DNA from: an uncultured Moraxella sp.
Lineage (GTDB): Bacteria; Pseudomonadota; Gammaproteobacteria; Pseudomonadales; Moraxellaceae
Length of the DNA stretch: 64,000 bases
NCBI GenBank assembly: GCA_943908425.1
Contig: CALTTC010000003.1
Span: 1 to 64,000 of the forward strand
Reading direction: 5' to 3'
Part shown: piece after piece, positions 17,258-26,561 of the stretch
Numbering within the stretch: position 1 is the first letter of the stretch
Layout: each line of letters begins with the position of its first letter
Notes under the pieces: model-generated
The model's database searches: none
Seen by the model: only the letters and a program-made list of their open reading frames with translations
What the model was told of the DNA's origin: nothing
Made by a program: the position numbers and the translations under genes

Positions 17258-19156
17258 TTACTCCACCTGCCCTACATCTCGCACCGCCCCAGTATCGGCA
17301 CTGGTCGTCATCGCAGCATAAGCACGCAACGCTTGCGACACGTAACGCTTGCGAGCCACAGGTTTCCACGCATTTTTGCCACGAGCCACCATCGCTTGAC
17401 GACGTTCTTCTAGCGTATCAGGACTAACGTCTAAATGAATACGGCGATTAGGAATATCAATCACAATGCGGTCGCCATTTTCTACCAAACCAATCGCCCC
17501 ACCTTCTGCCGCTTCTGGGCTTGCGTGTCCGATAGACAGCCCTGACGTGCCACCACTAAATCTGCCATCGGTCAATAAGGCACACACTTTGCCAAGCCCT
17601 TTGGACTTAAGATAGCTGGTCGGATACAGCATCTCTTGCATACCCGGCCCCCCTTTTGGCCCTTCATAGCGGATAACCACCACATCGCCTGCTTGAATGG
17701 TATCGTCCAAAATCGCCGCCACTGCTTCATCTTGGCTTTCAAATACACACGCCTTACCTGTAAAGGTTAAAATACTCTCATCTACGCCAGCGGTTTTGAC
17801 CACACAACCACGCTTGGCAATATTACCAAACAGCACCGCCAAACCACCATCTTGCGAATAAGCATAATTGCCAGCACGGATACAACCACTTTCACGGTTC
17901 AAATCCAAATTAGGATACATTTTATCTTGGCTAAATGCCTGTGTGGTACGCACGCCAGCAGGGGCGGCAATATACAGCTCACGAGCGACAACATTATCGG
18001 CATTCATCACATCCCAACGTGCCAATGCCTGCTTTAAACTGTCGCTATGCACGGTTGGCACATCAGTCGTCAAAAGACCAATACGGTCAAGCTCTGCCAA
18101 AATCCCCATCACCCCGCCTGCACGATGGACATCTTCCATATGGTATTTTTGTGTGGCAGGGGCAACTTTGCACAAGCACGGCACTTGCCTTGACAAGCGG
18201 TCAATATCCGCCATCTTAAAATCCACGCCTGCTTCAAAAGCCGCCGCCAGCAAATGCAAAATGGTATTGGTTGAACCACCCATCGCAATATCTAAACTCA
18301 TCGCATTTTCAAAGGCAGCCTTGGTTGCAATAGACCGTGGCAATACGCTGTCATCGTCCCCTTCATAATGGCGTTTGGCAATAGCCACAATGGTGCGTCC
18401 TGCCTGCAAAAACAGCTCACGGCGTTTGGCGTGCGTGGCAAGTAGCGAGCCATTGCCAGGGAGCGACAGCCCCAAAGCTTCAGTCAAGCAATTCATTGAA
18501 TTGGCAGTAAACATACCAGAACACGAGCCACAAGTAGGACAAGCGGCATTTTCAATGGTTGCCACATCACTATCACTCACCAAATCATCGGCAGCATCAA
18601 TCATCGCGTCCACCAAATCAAGCTTACGCACTTTTTGTCCCAACTCACCAACAACCGTCTCGTGTACCGTATGCCCATTGCCCAGCGTGCTTGCCAGCAC
18701 CTTGCCTGCCTCCATTGGACCGCCTGACACAAAAACGGTTGGAATATTTAGCCTAAGTGCCGCCATTAGCATACCGGGGGTGATTTTATCGCAATTAGAA
18801 ATGCAAACCAAAGCATCGGCACAATGGGCATTGACCATATACTCCACGCTGTCAGCAATCAAATCACGGCTTGGCAAGCTATAAAGCATACCGCTATGCC
18901 CCATCGCAATGCCATCATCAACGGCAATGGTGTTAAATTCTTTCGCAACGCCCCCCGCCTTTTGGATTTCGCTCGCGACAAGCTGTCCCATATCCTTTAA
19001 ATGCACGTGTCCTGGCACAAACTGGGTAAACGAGTTGGCAATGGCAATAATCGGCTTATTAAAATCGTCATCGGTCATACCTGTGGCACGCCATAACGCC
19101 CTTGCCCCTGCCATATTGCGACCGTGTGTGGATGTTTTTGAGCGATAAGTTGGCAT
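17258..19156 (-). CDS. ilvD: Dihydroxy-acid dehydratase
   Basis: Fe-S dehydratase that makes the 2-keto acids leading to valine, isoleucine and leucine. The 632-residue protein is slightly longer than the 616 of E. coli. Cluster ligands are in ISNCDKITPGML (Cys122) and CPTCGSCSGMFTANSMNCL (from 206). Conserved C-terminal segments YEGPKGGPGMQEML and LTDGRFSGGTSGLSIGH are intact. The start ATG has AAGGA seven bases upstream. The adjacent upstream gene on the same strand is of unknown function and 36 bases away. Confidence 0.97.
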   Translation of the reverse strand: MPTYRSKTSTHGRNMAGARALWRATGMTDDDFNKPIIAIANSFTQFVPGHVHLKDMGQLVASEIQKAGGVAKEFNTIAVDDGIAMGHSGMLYSLPSRDLIADSVEYMVNAHCADALVCISNCDKITPGMLMAALRLNIPTVFVSGGPMEAGKVLASTLGNGHTVHETVVGELGQKVRKLDLVDAMIDAADDLVSDSDVATIENAACPTCGSCSGMFTANSMNCLTEALGLSLPGNGSLLATHAKRRELFLQAGRTIVAIAKRHYEGDDDSVLPRSIATKAAFENAMSLDIAMGGSTNTILHLLAAAFEAGVDFKMADIDRLSRQVPCLCKVAPATQKYHMEDVHRAGGVMGILAELDRIGLLTTDVPTVHSDSLKQALARWDVMNADNVVARELYIAAPAGVRTTQAFSQDKMYPNLDLNRESGCIRAGNYAYSQDGGLAVLFGNIAKRGCVVKTAGVDESILTFTGKACVFESQDEAVAAILDDTIQAGDVVVIRYEGPKGGPGMQEMLYPTSYLKSKGLGKVCALLTDGRFSGGTSGLSIGHASPEAAEGGAIGLVENGDRIVIDIPNRRIHLDVSPDTLEERRQAMVARGKNAWKPVARKRYVSQALRAYAAMTTSADTGAVRDVGQVE

Positions 19157-19192
19157 AATTGTCCTTTTGTTAAATATTAATGCAAAAAACGC

Positions 19193-19816
19193 CTAAACGC
19201 CTCCTGCACTCCTTAGTTTGTCAATCACGGCATCTTGAATAAAGTCAAATTCCTCTGAATAGTCATTTAAGCCATTGGTTATCGTTAAAGAATGCGCGCT
19301 TGGCAACATCACATATTGATCGCTTTTGGGAATAGGCAACTCATCTTCTGCGACACTGTTAAGCGGAGTGTCACCCTTATACAACACGTCCACCACGCCA
19401 AAAAAGCGGTAATGTCGTGCCTCTATTGTCCACGCTTCAGCATAAGTTAGCACGTGAACCACTTGTGCTGGTTTACTTGTGTTAGTAAAATTAACACGCA
19501 ACGCCAGTGCTAATGGCTCACAAAAAATGACGAGCGTCCCCACGTATTTGATATGCCACGTGTCAGCAAATAATGCCTCGTCCACGCCGGATAACGCTGC
19601 TGCTTGGGCAATGGACATCGGCTCATCCATCCATTTTAGCTGGGCAAAGCTTAAAGGGCGCGCAGCCTTGGTCGCTTCATCTAAAGCATCATAGTGCATC
19701 AAAAACGGTAAAGGGGCGTTAGGCTCGCTATAATTTTGGCTTAATTTGCAGTTATGTACCCGCCATGGCAAGGTAGTATTGCTTAGTAACTCTTGTAAAA
19801 TTAACGGCTGGCTCAT
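19193..19816 (-). CDS. Hypothetical protein, unknown family
   Basis: A 207-residue protein without signal peptide or membrane segment. It has an acidic C-terminal part and a hydrophobic core stretch KYVGTLVIFCEPLALALRVNF near residue 90. No motif was recognised. It lies 36 bases before ilvD on the same strand and may be co-transcribed. The ORF has codon use like its neighbours, and no overlapping alternative is convincing, which supports a real gene. Confidence 0.65.
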   Translation of the reverse strand: MSQPLILQELLSNTTLPWRVHNCKLSQNYSEPNAPLPFLMHYDALDEATKAARPLSFAQLKWMDEPMSIAQAAALSGVDEALFADTWHIKYVGTLVIFCEPLALALRVNFTNTSKPAQVVHVLTYAEAWTIEARHYRFFGVVDVLYKGDTPLNSVAEDELPIPKSDQYVMLPSAHSLTITNGLNDYSEEFDFIQDAVIDKLRSAGGV

Positions 19817-19942
19817 TATTTATCACAACGTAAAAGGGCTATCATAGCAAATTTTTGTAAAAAATCTATACTTAAGCAACAAAATTTATGGCATAATAAC
19901 GATTCTCAATAGTGTTTTTACCATAAAAATTAAGGACAAGCT

Positions 19943-20389
19943 ATGCCTAATAACCCCACAAATAGCAATTACAATGACAACAATATTTTTGCCAAAATCC
20001 TAAACGGCGAGTTACCTTGCCACAAAATTTATGAAGACGACAAAACCTTAGCATTTTTGGACATCAACCCATCAGCAACAGGGCATACGCTTGTCATACC
20101 CAAATACCCAGCGGTAGAGCTGTCTGATTTACCCCTAGACTATGCCGCCGCCATATTTGCTACCGCCCAAAAAGTACTACAAGCACAGCGGTCAGTACTA
20201 GGGGTACACGGCGTTTGCCAACTACAATTTAATGGCGAAACAGCAGGGCAATCGGTCTTTCACTACCATATGCACCTAATTCCTGAGCATTATCGTGTTT
20301 GTCTAGCCAGCACCCTACCCACGCCAAGCAACGATGAATTATCCGCCCTTGCCAAGCAATTAAGTACCGCTATCGCCAAATTTGCTTAG
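19943..20389 (+). CDS. HIT-family nucleotide-binding protein
   Basis: A 148-residue histidine-triad protein. The FAKILNGELPCHKIYEDD start, LAFLDINPSATGHTLVIPK in the middle and the catalytic triad motif in GQSVFHYHMHLIP (about residues 108-120) define the family of nucleotide hydrolases or transferases (HinT-like). The last triad position is followed by IPEHYR rather than longer conserved tails. A ribosome site AAGGA precedes the ATG. Substrate not predictable. Confidence 0.92.
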   Translation: MPNNPTNSNYNDNNIFAKILNGELPCHKIYEDDKTLAFLDINPSATGHTLVIPKYPAVELSDLPLDYAAAIFATAQKVLQAQRSVLGVHGVCQLQFNGETAGQSVFHYHMHLIPEHYRVCLASTLPTPSNDELSALAKQLSTAIAKFA

Positions 20390-20531
20390 CTTACCAATAC
20401 TTAGTCTCTTAGGTATTACCCTGTTAAATTGGGCTATTTCAATGCTCTACTTTAAGTGAATATATTGTAATAATGGTTAATTCTATTCATCTTATTTTGC
20501 CCATTTAACTTTTTAATTTTAAGGAAATTGT

Positions 20532-21068
20532 ATGACACGCTTTTTTAACCACCGCTTAACCACCGCCTTGCTCCTTGGCGCTGTCCTTGTTGCCCCTATC
20601 GCCATCGCCGCCCCCACCCAAGCGTCATTAAACCAATTAGCAGAAGTAATGCCTTATGACGATTTATTTTTTAGCACCATTATTGCCCCGCTAGCAGAAG
20701 AGCGACAATTACTGGCTTATAGCTTGGCAAGTAACCCCAATTTAAGCGATAATGAGCGCCAACAAGCCATCAAAGTCTATGACGCTTATGCTGACGGACT
20801 GATTAACGCCATTGACACCCCTGCCACCAAAAGCACCCTAAAAAATGCCTACATCAACGCCGCTAAAAACTATAGCCAAGCTGAAATCGATGCCTTGCTT
20901 GCCTTTTATGGTAGCAGTGCAGGCAAAAGTGCCTTGCAAAAAGGCGAACAAGTAACGGTCAATTATCTGCAAACAGGGGCGTCATCGGTCGCGACAATTA
21001 TTGATAATTATCAAAAAATGCACCGAAGCACCCTAGAGAACACCCTAAAACAAACGCTTGACAAATAA
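20532..21068 (+). CDS. Exported DUF2059-like protein
   Basis: A 178-residue protein with a signal peptide (basic start, hydrophobic stretch, cleavage likely after IAIAA near residue 27). The mature part is helical, with the segment YSQAEIDALLAFYGSSAGKSAL typical of DUF2059 proteins, where a conserved F-Y-x-S-x-x-G-x-x-hh motif appears. Function unknown; periplasmic. The start has AAGGAAAT upstream. A long inverted repeat and a 14-bp tandem repeat follow the gene. Confidence 0.78.
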   Translation: MTRFFNHRLTTALLLGAVLVAPIAIAAPTQASLNQLAEVMPYDDLFFSTIIAPLAEERQLLAYSLASNPNLSDNERQQAIKVYDAYADGLINAIDTPATKSTLKNAYINAAKNYSQAEIDALLAFYGSSAGKSALQKGEQVTVNYLQTGASSVATIIDNYQKMHRSTLENTLKQTLDK

Positions 21069-21432
21069 CATCATTAGTTATTTTGGCAATTAAACCACTG
21101 CGAAATAAGGATTGTTATTCTTAAACAGCCATCGTTTTTATTTCGCAGTATCTGTTTTGCAGTATCTGTTTCGCAGTACTTCTATCACAGCACACCTATC
21201 ATTTGTGCTTATGGTTTTTTGTACTTAATAATTTTGATGGTTAATCACCGACAGCCAATCGCCTTGATAGCCATCATAGCAAACACAAGCTTACTGGTAC
21301 AATATTTACCAAAACTGCGATATTTGTCAAAACCATCATAGTTGTCAAAACATCGTTACCACAATCCAATAATCTACTATAAACTTCAGCGATAATCTGC
21401 TATAATGGGCTATTTTATTGAGAGATACGCCA
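21069..21432. repeat. Inverted repeat and 14-bp tandem units in ychF upstream region
   Basis: The 364-bp spacer holds a perfect 12-bp inverted repeat, ACTGCGAAATAA (21097-21108) and TTATTTCGCAGT (21138-21149), with a 29-base spacer. It runs straight into tandem copies of GCAGTATCTGTTTY (21145-21158, 21159-21172, and a partial third from 21173). The right arm of the inverted repeat overlaps the first unit. It could be a transcription terminator of the preceding gene or a small mobile remnant; no gene is present. The ychF promoter lies at the end. Confidence 0.7.
21398..21406 (+). promoter_or_regulatory. Extended -10 promoter of ychF
   Basis: TGCTATAAT (21398-21406) is a perfect extended -10 box, 26 bases before the ychF ATG. 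No good -35 box is seen 17 bases upstream, as expected for an extended -10 promoter. Confidence 0.6.
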
Positions 21433-22524
21433 ATGGGTTTTAATTGTGGGATTGTGGGGTTACCCAATGTCGGTAAATCCACCCTGTTTAATGCACTAAC
21501 CAAAGCAGGCATTGCCGCTGAGAATTTTCCTTTTTGTACCAAAGACCCCAATACGGGCATTGTGCCAGTGCCAGACACTCGCCTAAAAGCACTTGCCGAT
21601 ATTGTCAAGCCTGAGCGAGTATTGCCCACCACGATGGAATTTGTGGACATTGCAGGGCTTGTGGCAGGGGCATCAAAGGGCGAAGGTATGGGCAACCAGT
21701 TTTTGGCAAATATCCGTGAAACCGATGCCATCGCCCACGTTGTCCGCTGTTTTGATGACGACAATGTCATTCACGTTGATGGGCGGGTCAATCCTTTATC
21801 CGACATTGAAACCATCAATACCGAGCTTGCCTTAGCCGATTTGGACGCTGTTAGCCGTGCTATCGCAAACTTAAGTAAAAAAGCCAAAGGGGGCGACAAA
21901 GACGCCAAAGCAACACTTAGCGTCTTTGAAAAAATTGAACCCTTATTGGCAGACGGCAAACCTGCCCGCCTTGCCAACTTAGATAATGACGAAAAAAAGC
22001 TCATCAAAAGCTATGGACTCATCACCCTAAAGCCTGTGATGTATATTGCCAATGTTGCCGAAGATGGGTTTGACAACAATCCCTACTTAGATACGATCAA
22101 GCAATTTGCCGATGATGACAATGCCATTGTCGTGCCATTATGCAATCAAATTGAAGCAGAGATTGCCGAGCTTGACGATGACGAAAAAGCAGAATTTTTA
22201 GACAGTATGGGTATGAGCGAGGCAGGGCTTGACCGTGTGATTCGTGCAGGGTACGAACTGCTGAATATGCAAACCTACTTTACCGCAGGGGTCAAAGAAG
22301 TGCGTGCGTGGACCATTCCTGTGGGGGCAACCGCTCCTGAAGCGGCAGGGGTGATTCATAGCGATTTTGAGCGAGGGTTTATTCGTGCTGAGGTGATTGC
22401 TTATGATGATTTTGTGAGTCTTGGCGGTGAAAAAGCGGCAGCAGCGGCAGGTAAGGCACGCTTAGAAGGCAAAACTTATGTGGTACAAGATGGCGATGTG
22501 ATGCATTTTAGGTTTAATGTTTAG
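21433..22524 (+). CDS. ychF: Ribosome-associated ATPase YchF
   Basis: OBG-family P-loop protein that binds ribosomes and prefers ATP. The 363-residue protein has the same length as E. coli YchF. It starts with GFNCGIVGLPNVGKSTLFNALT (G1) and has DIAGLVAGASKGEGMGNQFL (G3) and a C-terminal TGS-like domain ending VVQDGDVMHFRFNV. The start is set at ATG 21433; an in-frame TTG at 21418 would add five residues. Followed by a 141-bp spacer. Confidence 0.97.
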   Translation: MGFNCGIVGLPNVGKSTLFNALTKAGIAAENFPFCTKDPNTGIVPVPDTRLKALADIVKPERVLPTTMEFVDIAGLVAGASKGEGMGNQFLANIRETDAIAHVVRCFDDDNVIHVDGRVNPLSDIETINTELALADLDAVSRAIANLSKKAKGGDKDAKATLSVFEKIEPLLADGKPARLANLDNDEKKLIKSYGLITLKPVMYIANVAEDGFDNNPYLDTIKQFADDDNAIVVPLCNQIEAEIAELDDDEKAEFLDSMGMSEAGLDRVIRAGYELLNMQTYFTAGVKEVRAWTIPVGATAPEAAGVIHSDFERGFIRAEVIAYDDFVSLGGEKAAAAAGKARLEGKTYVVQDGDVMHFRFNV

Positions 22525-22665
22525 TCGCTTGTTTTTGTTAGTTTGATTTTTATGCACCACTAAAAACATTAAGCTAAAAGCTTTAACCAACAATTAAGCC
22601 GTCATTTAAATTAATAAAGTTTAAATCAACAACACAATAAAAAATTGCAACAATATCAGGTTATT

Positions 22666-23115
22666 ATGAATAAATATTACCCCCTACTACTGGCAGTCAT
22701 TTTTGGACTCACCGCTTGTAATCAGCCACAAGACACCAATGCGCAAAGCACCGATACACCAAGCGTACAGGCAACGGACGTGGAGACTGACCACGACCAC
22801 GATGAGCACGATGAGCACGAACATCACGATGGCGACGGGCATGAGCATCATGATGGTGAACGCTACGAATGTGATAATGGCAAGGCAATCAGTCTTGTGC
22901 GCCACAACCACGAAGGCGAAGAAGAAGTGCACGTGACTTTTGATGATGTAGAATATGACATGCACCCCGACACCGGCAAAGCCCACGAATATATCACGCA
23001 TGACAGTGGCATTAATAATCAGCCAATGCTTATGACTCTAGATGATAAGGCGGCGGTATTTTATAATGTTGGTGACAGCACCCCTTTTATGCGTTGCCAA
23101 AAGCCGAACTTGTAA
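22666..23115 (+). CDS. MliC-like lipoprotein with His/Asp-rich metal-binding segment
   Basis: A 149-residue lipoprotein: signal peptide with lipobox LTAC (Cys18). Residues 42-63 are made almost only of Asp, His and Glu with nine histidines in twenty residues, typical of zinc or nickel binding. After it, YECDNGKAISL near residue 67 and VHVTFDDVEYDMH match the core of MliC, the membrane-bound lysozyme inhibitor. The start ATG 22666 is chosen over 22645 because the signal peptide begins there. Two roles are possible: lysozyme inhibition or metal buffering at the envelope. Confidence 0.7.
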   Translation: MNKYYPLLLAVIFGLTACNQPQDTNAQSTDTPSVQATDVETDHDHDEHDEHEHHDGDGHEHHDGERYECDNGKAISLVRHNHEGEEEVHVTFDDVEYDMHPDTGKAHEYITHDSGINNQPMLMTLDDKAAVFYNVGDSTPFMRCQKPNL

Positions 23116-23165
23116 CCACTTGGAATTTTATTGCTGTAGCTATTTTTTATTGATTGGAAATGTGT

Positions 23166-23858
23166 ATGACTCCCGACAAAGCAACCACCCGCGAAGAAAA
23201 AAAACGCCAGACCCGCCAAGCTTTTTTTAATGCTGTCTTAGATTTATGTATGACAGGACAAGGCTTTGGCTCTATTAGCTTACGGCAAGTGACCCGTGAA
23301 GTGGGCGTGGTGCCAACCGCTTTTTATCGCCATTTTAGCGACATGGAAGAACTTGGTAAATCCTTGGTGGAAGATGAGCTAGGACACGTATTGGCAAGTC
23401 TGCGCGAACACATGCAACTTGGCAAACAACGTAGCTTTGATAGACAAATTGCCACAAGCGTGCAGTTATTTTTTGCCGCTGTGGATGATAATCCGCGTTA
23501 TTGGCAGTTTATCGCCAGTGAACGCTTTGGGGGCTCTGAGGCGGTACGCCGTGCCATTGCCCATCAAATTAACACCTTTGCCCAAATCATGAGTGAAGAT
23601 TTAGTACTGCAACCTGCCTTTGCCCATATTAGTGCAACCGACCGCTATTTGCTTGCCGAAGTGGGGGTTAATATGTCCTTTTCGTGGATTATTGACTGGC
23701 TAGAGCTTACCTATAATGCTGATATGGACGATGAAACCATGGATAAAGCCAAGCTCCAACAAAAACGCCAAGAGCTACTTCATCGCTACACCCGCCAAAC
23801 CCAAATGCTGTATTATGGCGCTTATAATTGGAAGTCCAGTGAAGAAACTGTTTTGTAG
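23166..23858 (+). CDS. TetR-family regulator, FabR/DesT-like
   Basis: A 230-residue repressor. The N-terminal helix-turn-helix is SLRQVTREVGVVPTAFYRHF (about residues 39-58), the arrangement of FabR and DesT, which sense acyl-CoA or acyl-ACP saturation and control desaturase or fab genes. The C-terminal helical domain has a tryptophan-rich stretch FSWIIDWLELTY. The start is set at ATG 23166 with GGAA six bases upstream; earlier in-frame starts lack this. First gene of a tight cluster (12 bp to hda). The target is inferred from family only. Confidence 0.8.
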   Translation: MTPDKATTREEKKRQTRQAFFNAVLDLCMTGQGFGSISLRQVTREVGVVPTAFYRHFSDMEELGKSLVEDELGHVLASLREHMQLGKQRSFDRQIATSVQLFFAAVDDNPRYWQFIASERFGGSEAVRRAIAHQINTFAQIMSEDLVLQPAFAHISATDRYLLAEVGVNMSFSWIIDWLELTYNADMDDETMDKAKLQQKRQELLHRYTRQTQMLYYGAYNWKSSEETVL

Positions 23859-23870
23859 TACCGCCAACTA

Positions 23871-24659
23871 ATGCGGGGCACTCAGCTTAGTTTTGCTGGG
23901 CTTGACATTAAAAAAGAAGCAAGCCTACAAGACTTCTATGCGCCAAGCTTTACGCCGATTTTATCCTCTGTGTATGAAGTCCTGTACGGCTCGGTGCGTG
24001 AACTGTTTTTGTCTGGCGAAAGTGGCACTGGTAAAACTCACCTACTCTCCGCCATCTATAAGCAATATCTAACCACCAACAATATGGCGATTTTGCTATC
24101 GGTAGGCGAGGTATTAGATGATGCCAATGCTTTGTCTGGACTTGAGATGTTTTCGCTCATTTTGCTGGACGATATTCATTTAATTGGCGGACGGGCGGAT
24201 TGGCAAGAGGCGTTGTTTCATCTTATCAATCGGGCGCGCGTCAATGATTGCAAATTGATTTATACCGCCAATGTACCCGCGCAGGCTTTAGATTTACAGC
24301 TTTTGGATTTAACAACGCGTCTTGCCCAAGCCTTGCAATTTGCCCTGCCTAATGGTGCACACCTTGCCGACCGTCAAGCGGTATTAGATGCTATTTTAAA
24401 GCAAAAAGGTTGGCAACTACCTGATAGTATTAAGAGCTATTTTGTGGAAGAGGGACCGCACCTACCTGCTGATATGGTCAAAGTGTTATCCGCGATTACC
24501 CCTTATTTTAAATACAAAGGGCGACGCTTGCCCCAAAAACTGTTTGACGATATTAAAAAAGCCATTCAAACCCAAAGCTTGCTGATGGAGATTGCTGATA
24601 TCAATTTTGCAAGCGATAACCACCAACCCGCCCTACCTTTTGAGGGGCATAACGATTAA
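23871..24659 (+). CDS. hda: DnaA regulatory inactivator Hda-like AAA+ protein
   Basis: Binds the sliding clamp and promotes hydrolysis of DnaA-ATP after initiation. In 262 residues: an N-terminal clamp-binding pentapeptide-like QLSFAG (residues 5-10), Walker A GESGTGKT (49-56), Walker B LILLDDIHLI (about 95-104) and a DnaA-like lid domain. There is no DnaA domain IV, which distinguishes it from DnaA. Longer than E. coli Hda (233). It lies between the FabR/DesT-like gene and a DUF2057 gene in a same-strand run. Confidence 0.88.
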   Translation: MRGTQLSFAGLDIKKEASLQDFYAPSFTPILSSVYEVLYGSVRELFLSGESGTGKTHLLSAIYKQYLTTNNMAILLSVGEVLDDANALSGLEMFSLILLDDIHLIGGRADWQEALFHLINRARVNDCKLIYTANVPAQALDLQLLDLTTRLAQALQFALPNGAHLADRQAVLDAILKQKGWQLPDSIKSYFVEEGPHLPADMVKVLSAITPYFKYKGRRLPQKLFDDIKKAIQTQSLLMEIADINFASDNHQPALPFEGHND

Positions 24660-24668
24660 GGACGAACA

Positions 24669-25271
24669 ATGTATCGATTATTACTTAGCATAAGCTTACT
24701 TGCCATAAGTACTGCCACGTGGGCAGATGTCAAGCTGTTGGTGGACGACTATATCAAAGTCACCGCGATTAACGGGCAGGAAATTAACCAAGGGGTGTTC
24801 ACCCCTCTGCAGCGTGAATTCACCTTAAACCCGGGCACCAACGTCATCACCGCCCGCTATGACCGCTTATTTAACTTAACTCGTGATAACCACGATTATT
24901 TACGCTCCAAAGATGTGACGGTGAGCGCGCAATTAGCCGATAACCAAACCTATCATTTAACAATGCCCAATAGTCCCGAACGCTATAGCGATGCGGTAAA
25001 TTATGCTAAAGCACCAACGCTTGCCATCACCCAAAACACACAGGTCATTAGCGAACAAAGTGCTAGTGCTAGTAGTAACTCTGGACTATTTGCCAATATT
25101 GGTGCCTTATTTGAACGCAATGACAAAGCCGTAAGCCAAAACCAAGCAGTCGTTCAAGCCGTACAAAGCACTACTAATACCCAACACAGCACCCTTGACC
25201 AGTTTATGCAGTTGTGGCTAAACGCAAGCGAGACAGAGCGCCAAAAAATCCGTGAGTGGGTACAGCAATAA
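24669..25271 (+). CDS. DUF2057 family exported protein
   Basis: A 200-residue protein with a cleavable signal peptide (ends near ATWA, residue 19). The N-terminal half resembles DUF2057 (YccT-like) proteins: residues VTAINGQEIN and TLNPGTNVITARYDRLF are family-like. The C-terminal half is Ser/Gln-rich and ends in a charged helix. ATG 24669 has AAGGA. The stop codon is immediately followed by the lpxB start, so coupling is likely. Function unknown. Confidence 0.72.
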   Translation: MYRLLLSISLLAISTATWADVKLLVDDYIKVTAINGQEINQGVFTPLQREFTLNPGTNVITARYDRLFNLTRDNHDYLRSKDVTVSAQLADNQTYHLTMPNSPERYSDAVNYAKAPTLAITQNTQVISEQSASASSNSGLFANIGALFERNDKAVSQNQAVVQAVQSTTNTQHSTLDQFMQLWLNASETERQKIREWVQQ

Positions 25272-26519
25272 ATGCCCACCCCCACGCAAGCACTCACTAT
25301 CGGCATTGTTGCAGGCGAAGTATCAGGCGATAGTCTGGGGGCAGACTTAATGGCAAAGCTGTCCGCCATCTGCTCAAGTGTGCGTTTTGTCGGCGTGGGC
25401 GGTAGCAAAATGTGCCAACACAATCTTACGCCACTCATTGATATGCAGCGGTTATCGGTAATGGGGCTGGCGGAAGTGGTGCGACATTTACCTGATTTAT
25501 TACTGGCAAAAGCCCAAATTTTACAAGGCTTTGATAACGCTTGTATTGATTTATTTATTGGCATTGATGCCCCTGATTTTAACTTACGCCTAGCCAAAAC
25601 ATTAAAGCCAAAGGGGGTATTTTGTGTGCAATATGTCAGCCCAAGCATTTGGGCGTGGCGTGAAAATCGCATTCATACCATCAAACGTGCCACCGATTTG
25701 GTGCTGTGCTTATTCCCATTTGAATTGCCCGTTTATCAAAAACACAAACACCCTGCTGTTTGTGTCGGACACCCCTTAATTCACAGCCTTTGCCCACCTA
25801 ATGATAAAAAAACTTTTATAAACAATTATTTAGCTAAATTAAACTTATCAAAAACACCGCTGATTAACTTAATGGCAGGCTCAAGAAACAGCGAGATTAA
25901 GGCGATACTCCCCTTATTACTGCAAAGTTTTGCTAAAATCAGTAGCGAACTGCCAAACGCCCACGCCCTATTACCGCTTGCCAAGCCTGAACATACCGAT
26001 ATCGTACTAAGCTTGATTGACAAAACTGCCCCCCATTTACGCCAAAAAATTAGCATACTTAAAGATGGCGATTTTGACACAACCCCCAAACAGTTAAGCA
26101 ATGACAGCCCAAGCCAAATTGCTATGACAATCAGCGATATAAACCTAATCGCCAGTGGCACAGCAACCCTTGAAGCACTGCTATTGCACGCACCAATGGT
26201 TGTGGTTTATAAGGTTAATCCCATCACTTTTGCCCTTGCCAAACGCCTTGTCAAAACCCCTTTTGTTGCCTTGCCCAACATTTTAAGCCATCATTTATGG
26301 CAAACACCCATTGTCAGCGAGTATCTACAAGACAACGCTACCGCCCAAACCATTGCCGACACCGCCCTTACACTGTTGCACAACAATAAATCGCAGAATA
26401 ACAACCAACAAGCTTTATTAAAACAGTTAAGCGAGCAATTAAAAAATACGACCGCCACCAATCCTGCAATGGCTATTTTGACCGCTTATCACCATAAACA
26501 AGTCAAGGCAAGCTTTTAA
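25272..26519 (+). CDS. lpxB: Lipid-A-disaccharide synthase
   Basis: Joins UDP-2,3-diacylglucosamine with lipid X to form the lipid A disaccharide. The 415-residue protein begins GIVAGEVSGDSLGADLM, has the conserved WAWRENRIHTIKRATD segment near residue 128 and the GT-B C-terminal SGTATLEALL segment. It is somewhat longer than the usual 382 residues because of loops in its second half. The ATG starts on the base after the stop of the DUF2057 gene, with no spacer. rnhB follows 205 bp later, matching the lpxB-rnhB order of other gammaproteobacteria. Confidence 0.95.
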   Translation: MPTPTQALTIGIVAGEVSGDSLGADLMAKLSAICSSVRFVGVGGSKMCQHNLTPLIDMQRLSVMGLAEVVRHLPDLLLAKAQILQGFDNACIDLFIGIDAPDFNLRLAKTLKPKGVFCVQYVSPSIWAWRENRIHTIKRATDLVLCLFPFELPVYQKHKHPAVCVGHPLIHSLCPPNDKKTFINNYLAKLNLSKTPLINLMAGSRNSEIKAILPLLLQSFAKISSELPNAHALLPLAKPEHTDIVLSLIDKTAPHLRQKISILKDGDFDTTPKQLSNDSPSQIAMTISDINLIASGTATLEALLLHAPMVVVYKVNPITFALAKRLVKTPFVALPNILSHHLWQTPIVSEYLQDNATAQTIADTALTLLHNNKSQNNNQQALLKQLSEQLKNTTATNPAMAILTAYHHKQVKASF

Positions 26520-26561
26520 AATAAGCTTTAAGGCGAAGTTGGGCAGTATTGTCTTGATTGT

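Noticed and set aside
17868..18368. 166-residue plus-strand ORF opposite ilvD
   Set aside because: Antisense to a conserved enzyme and no motif seen.
19893..19915. Fur-box-like sequence before the HIT gene
   Set aside because: Only about 11 of 19 positions match the GATAATGATAATCATTATC consensus, which is near chance in AT-rich DNA.
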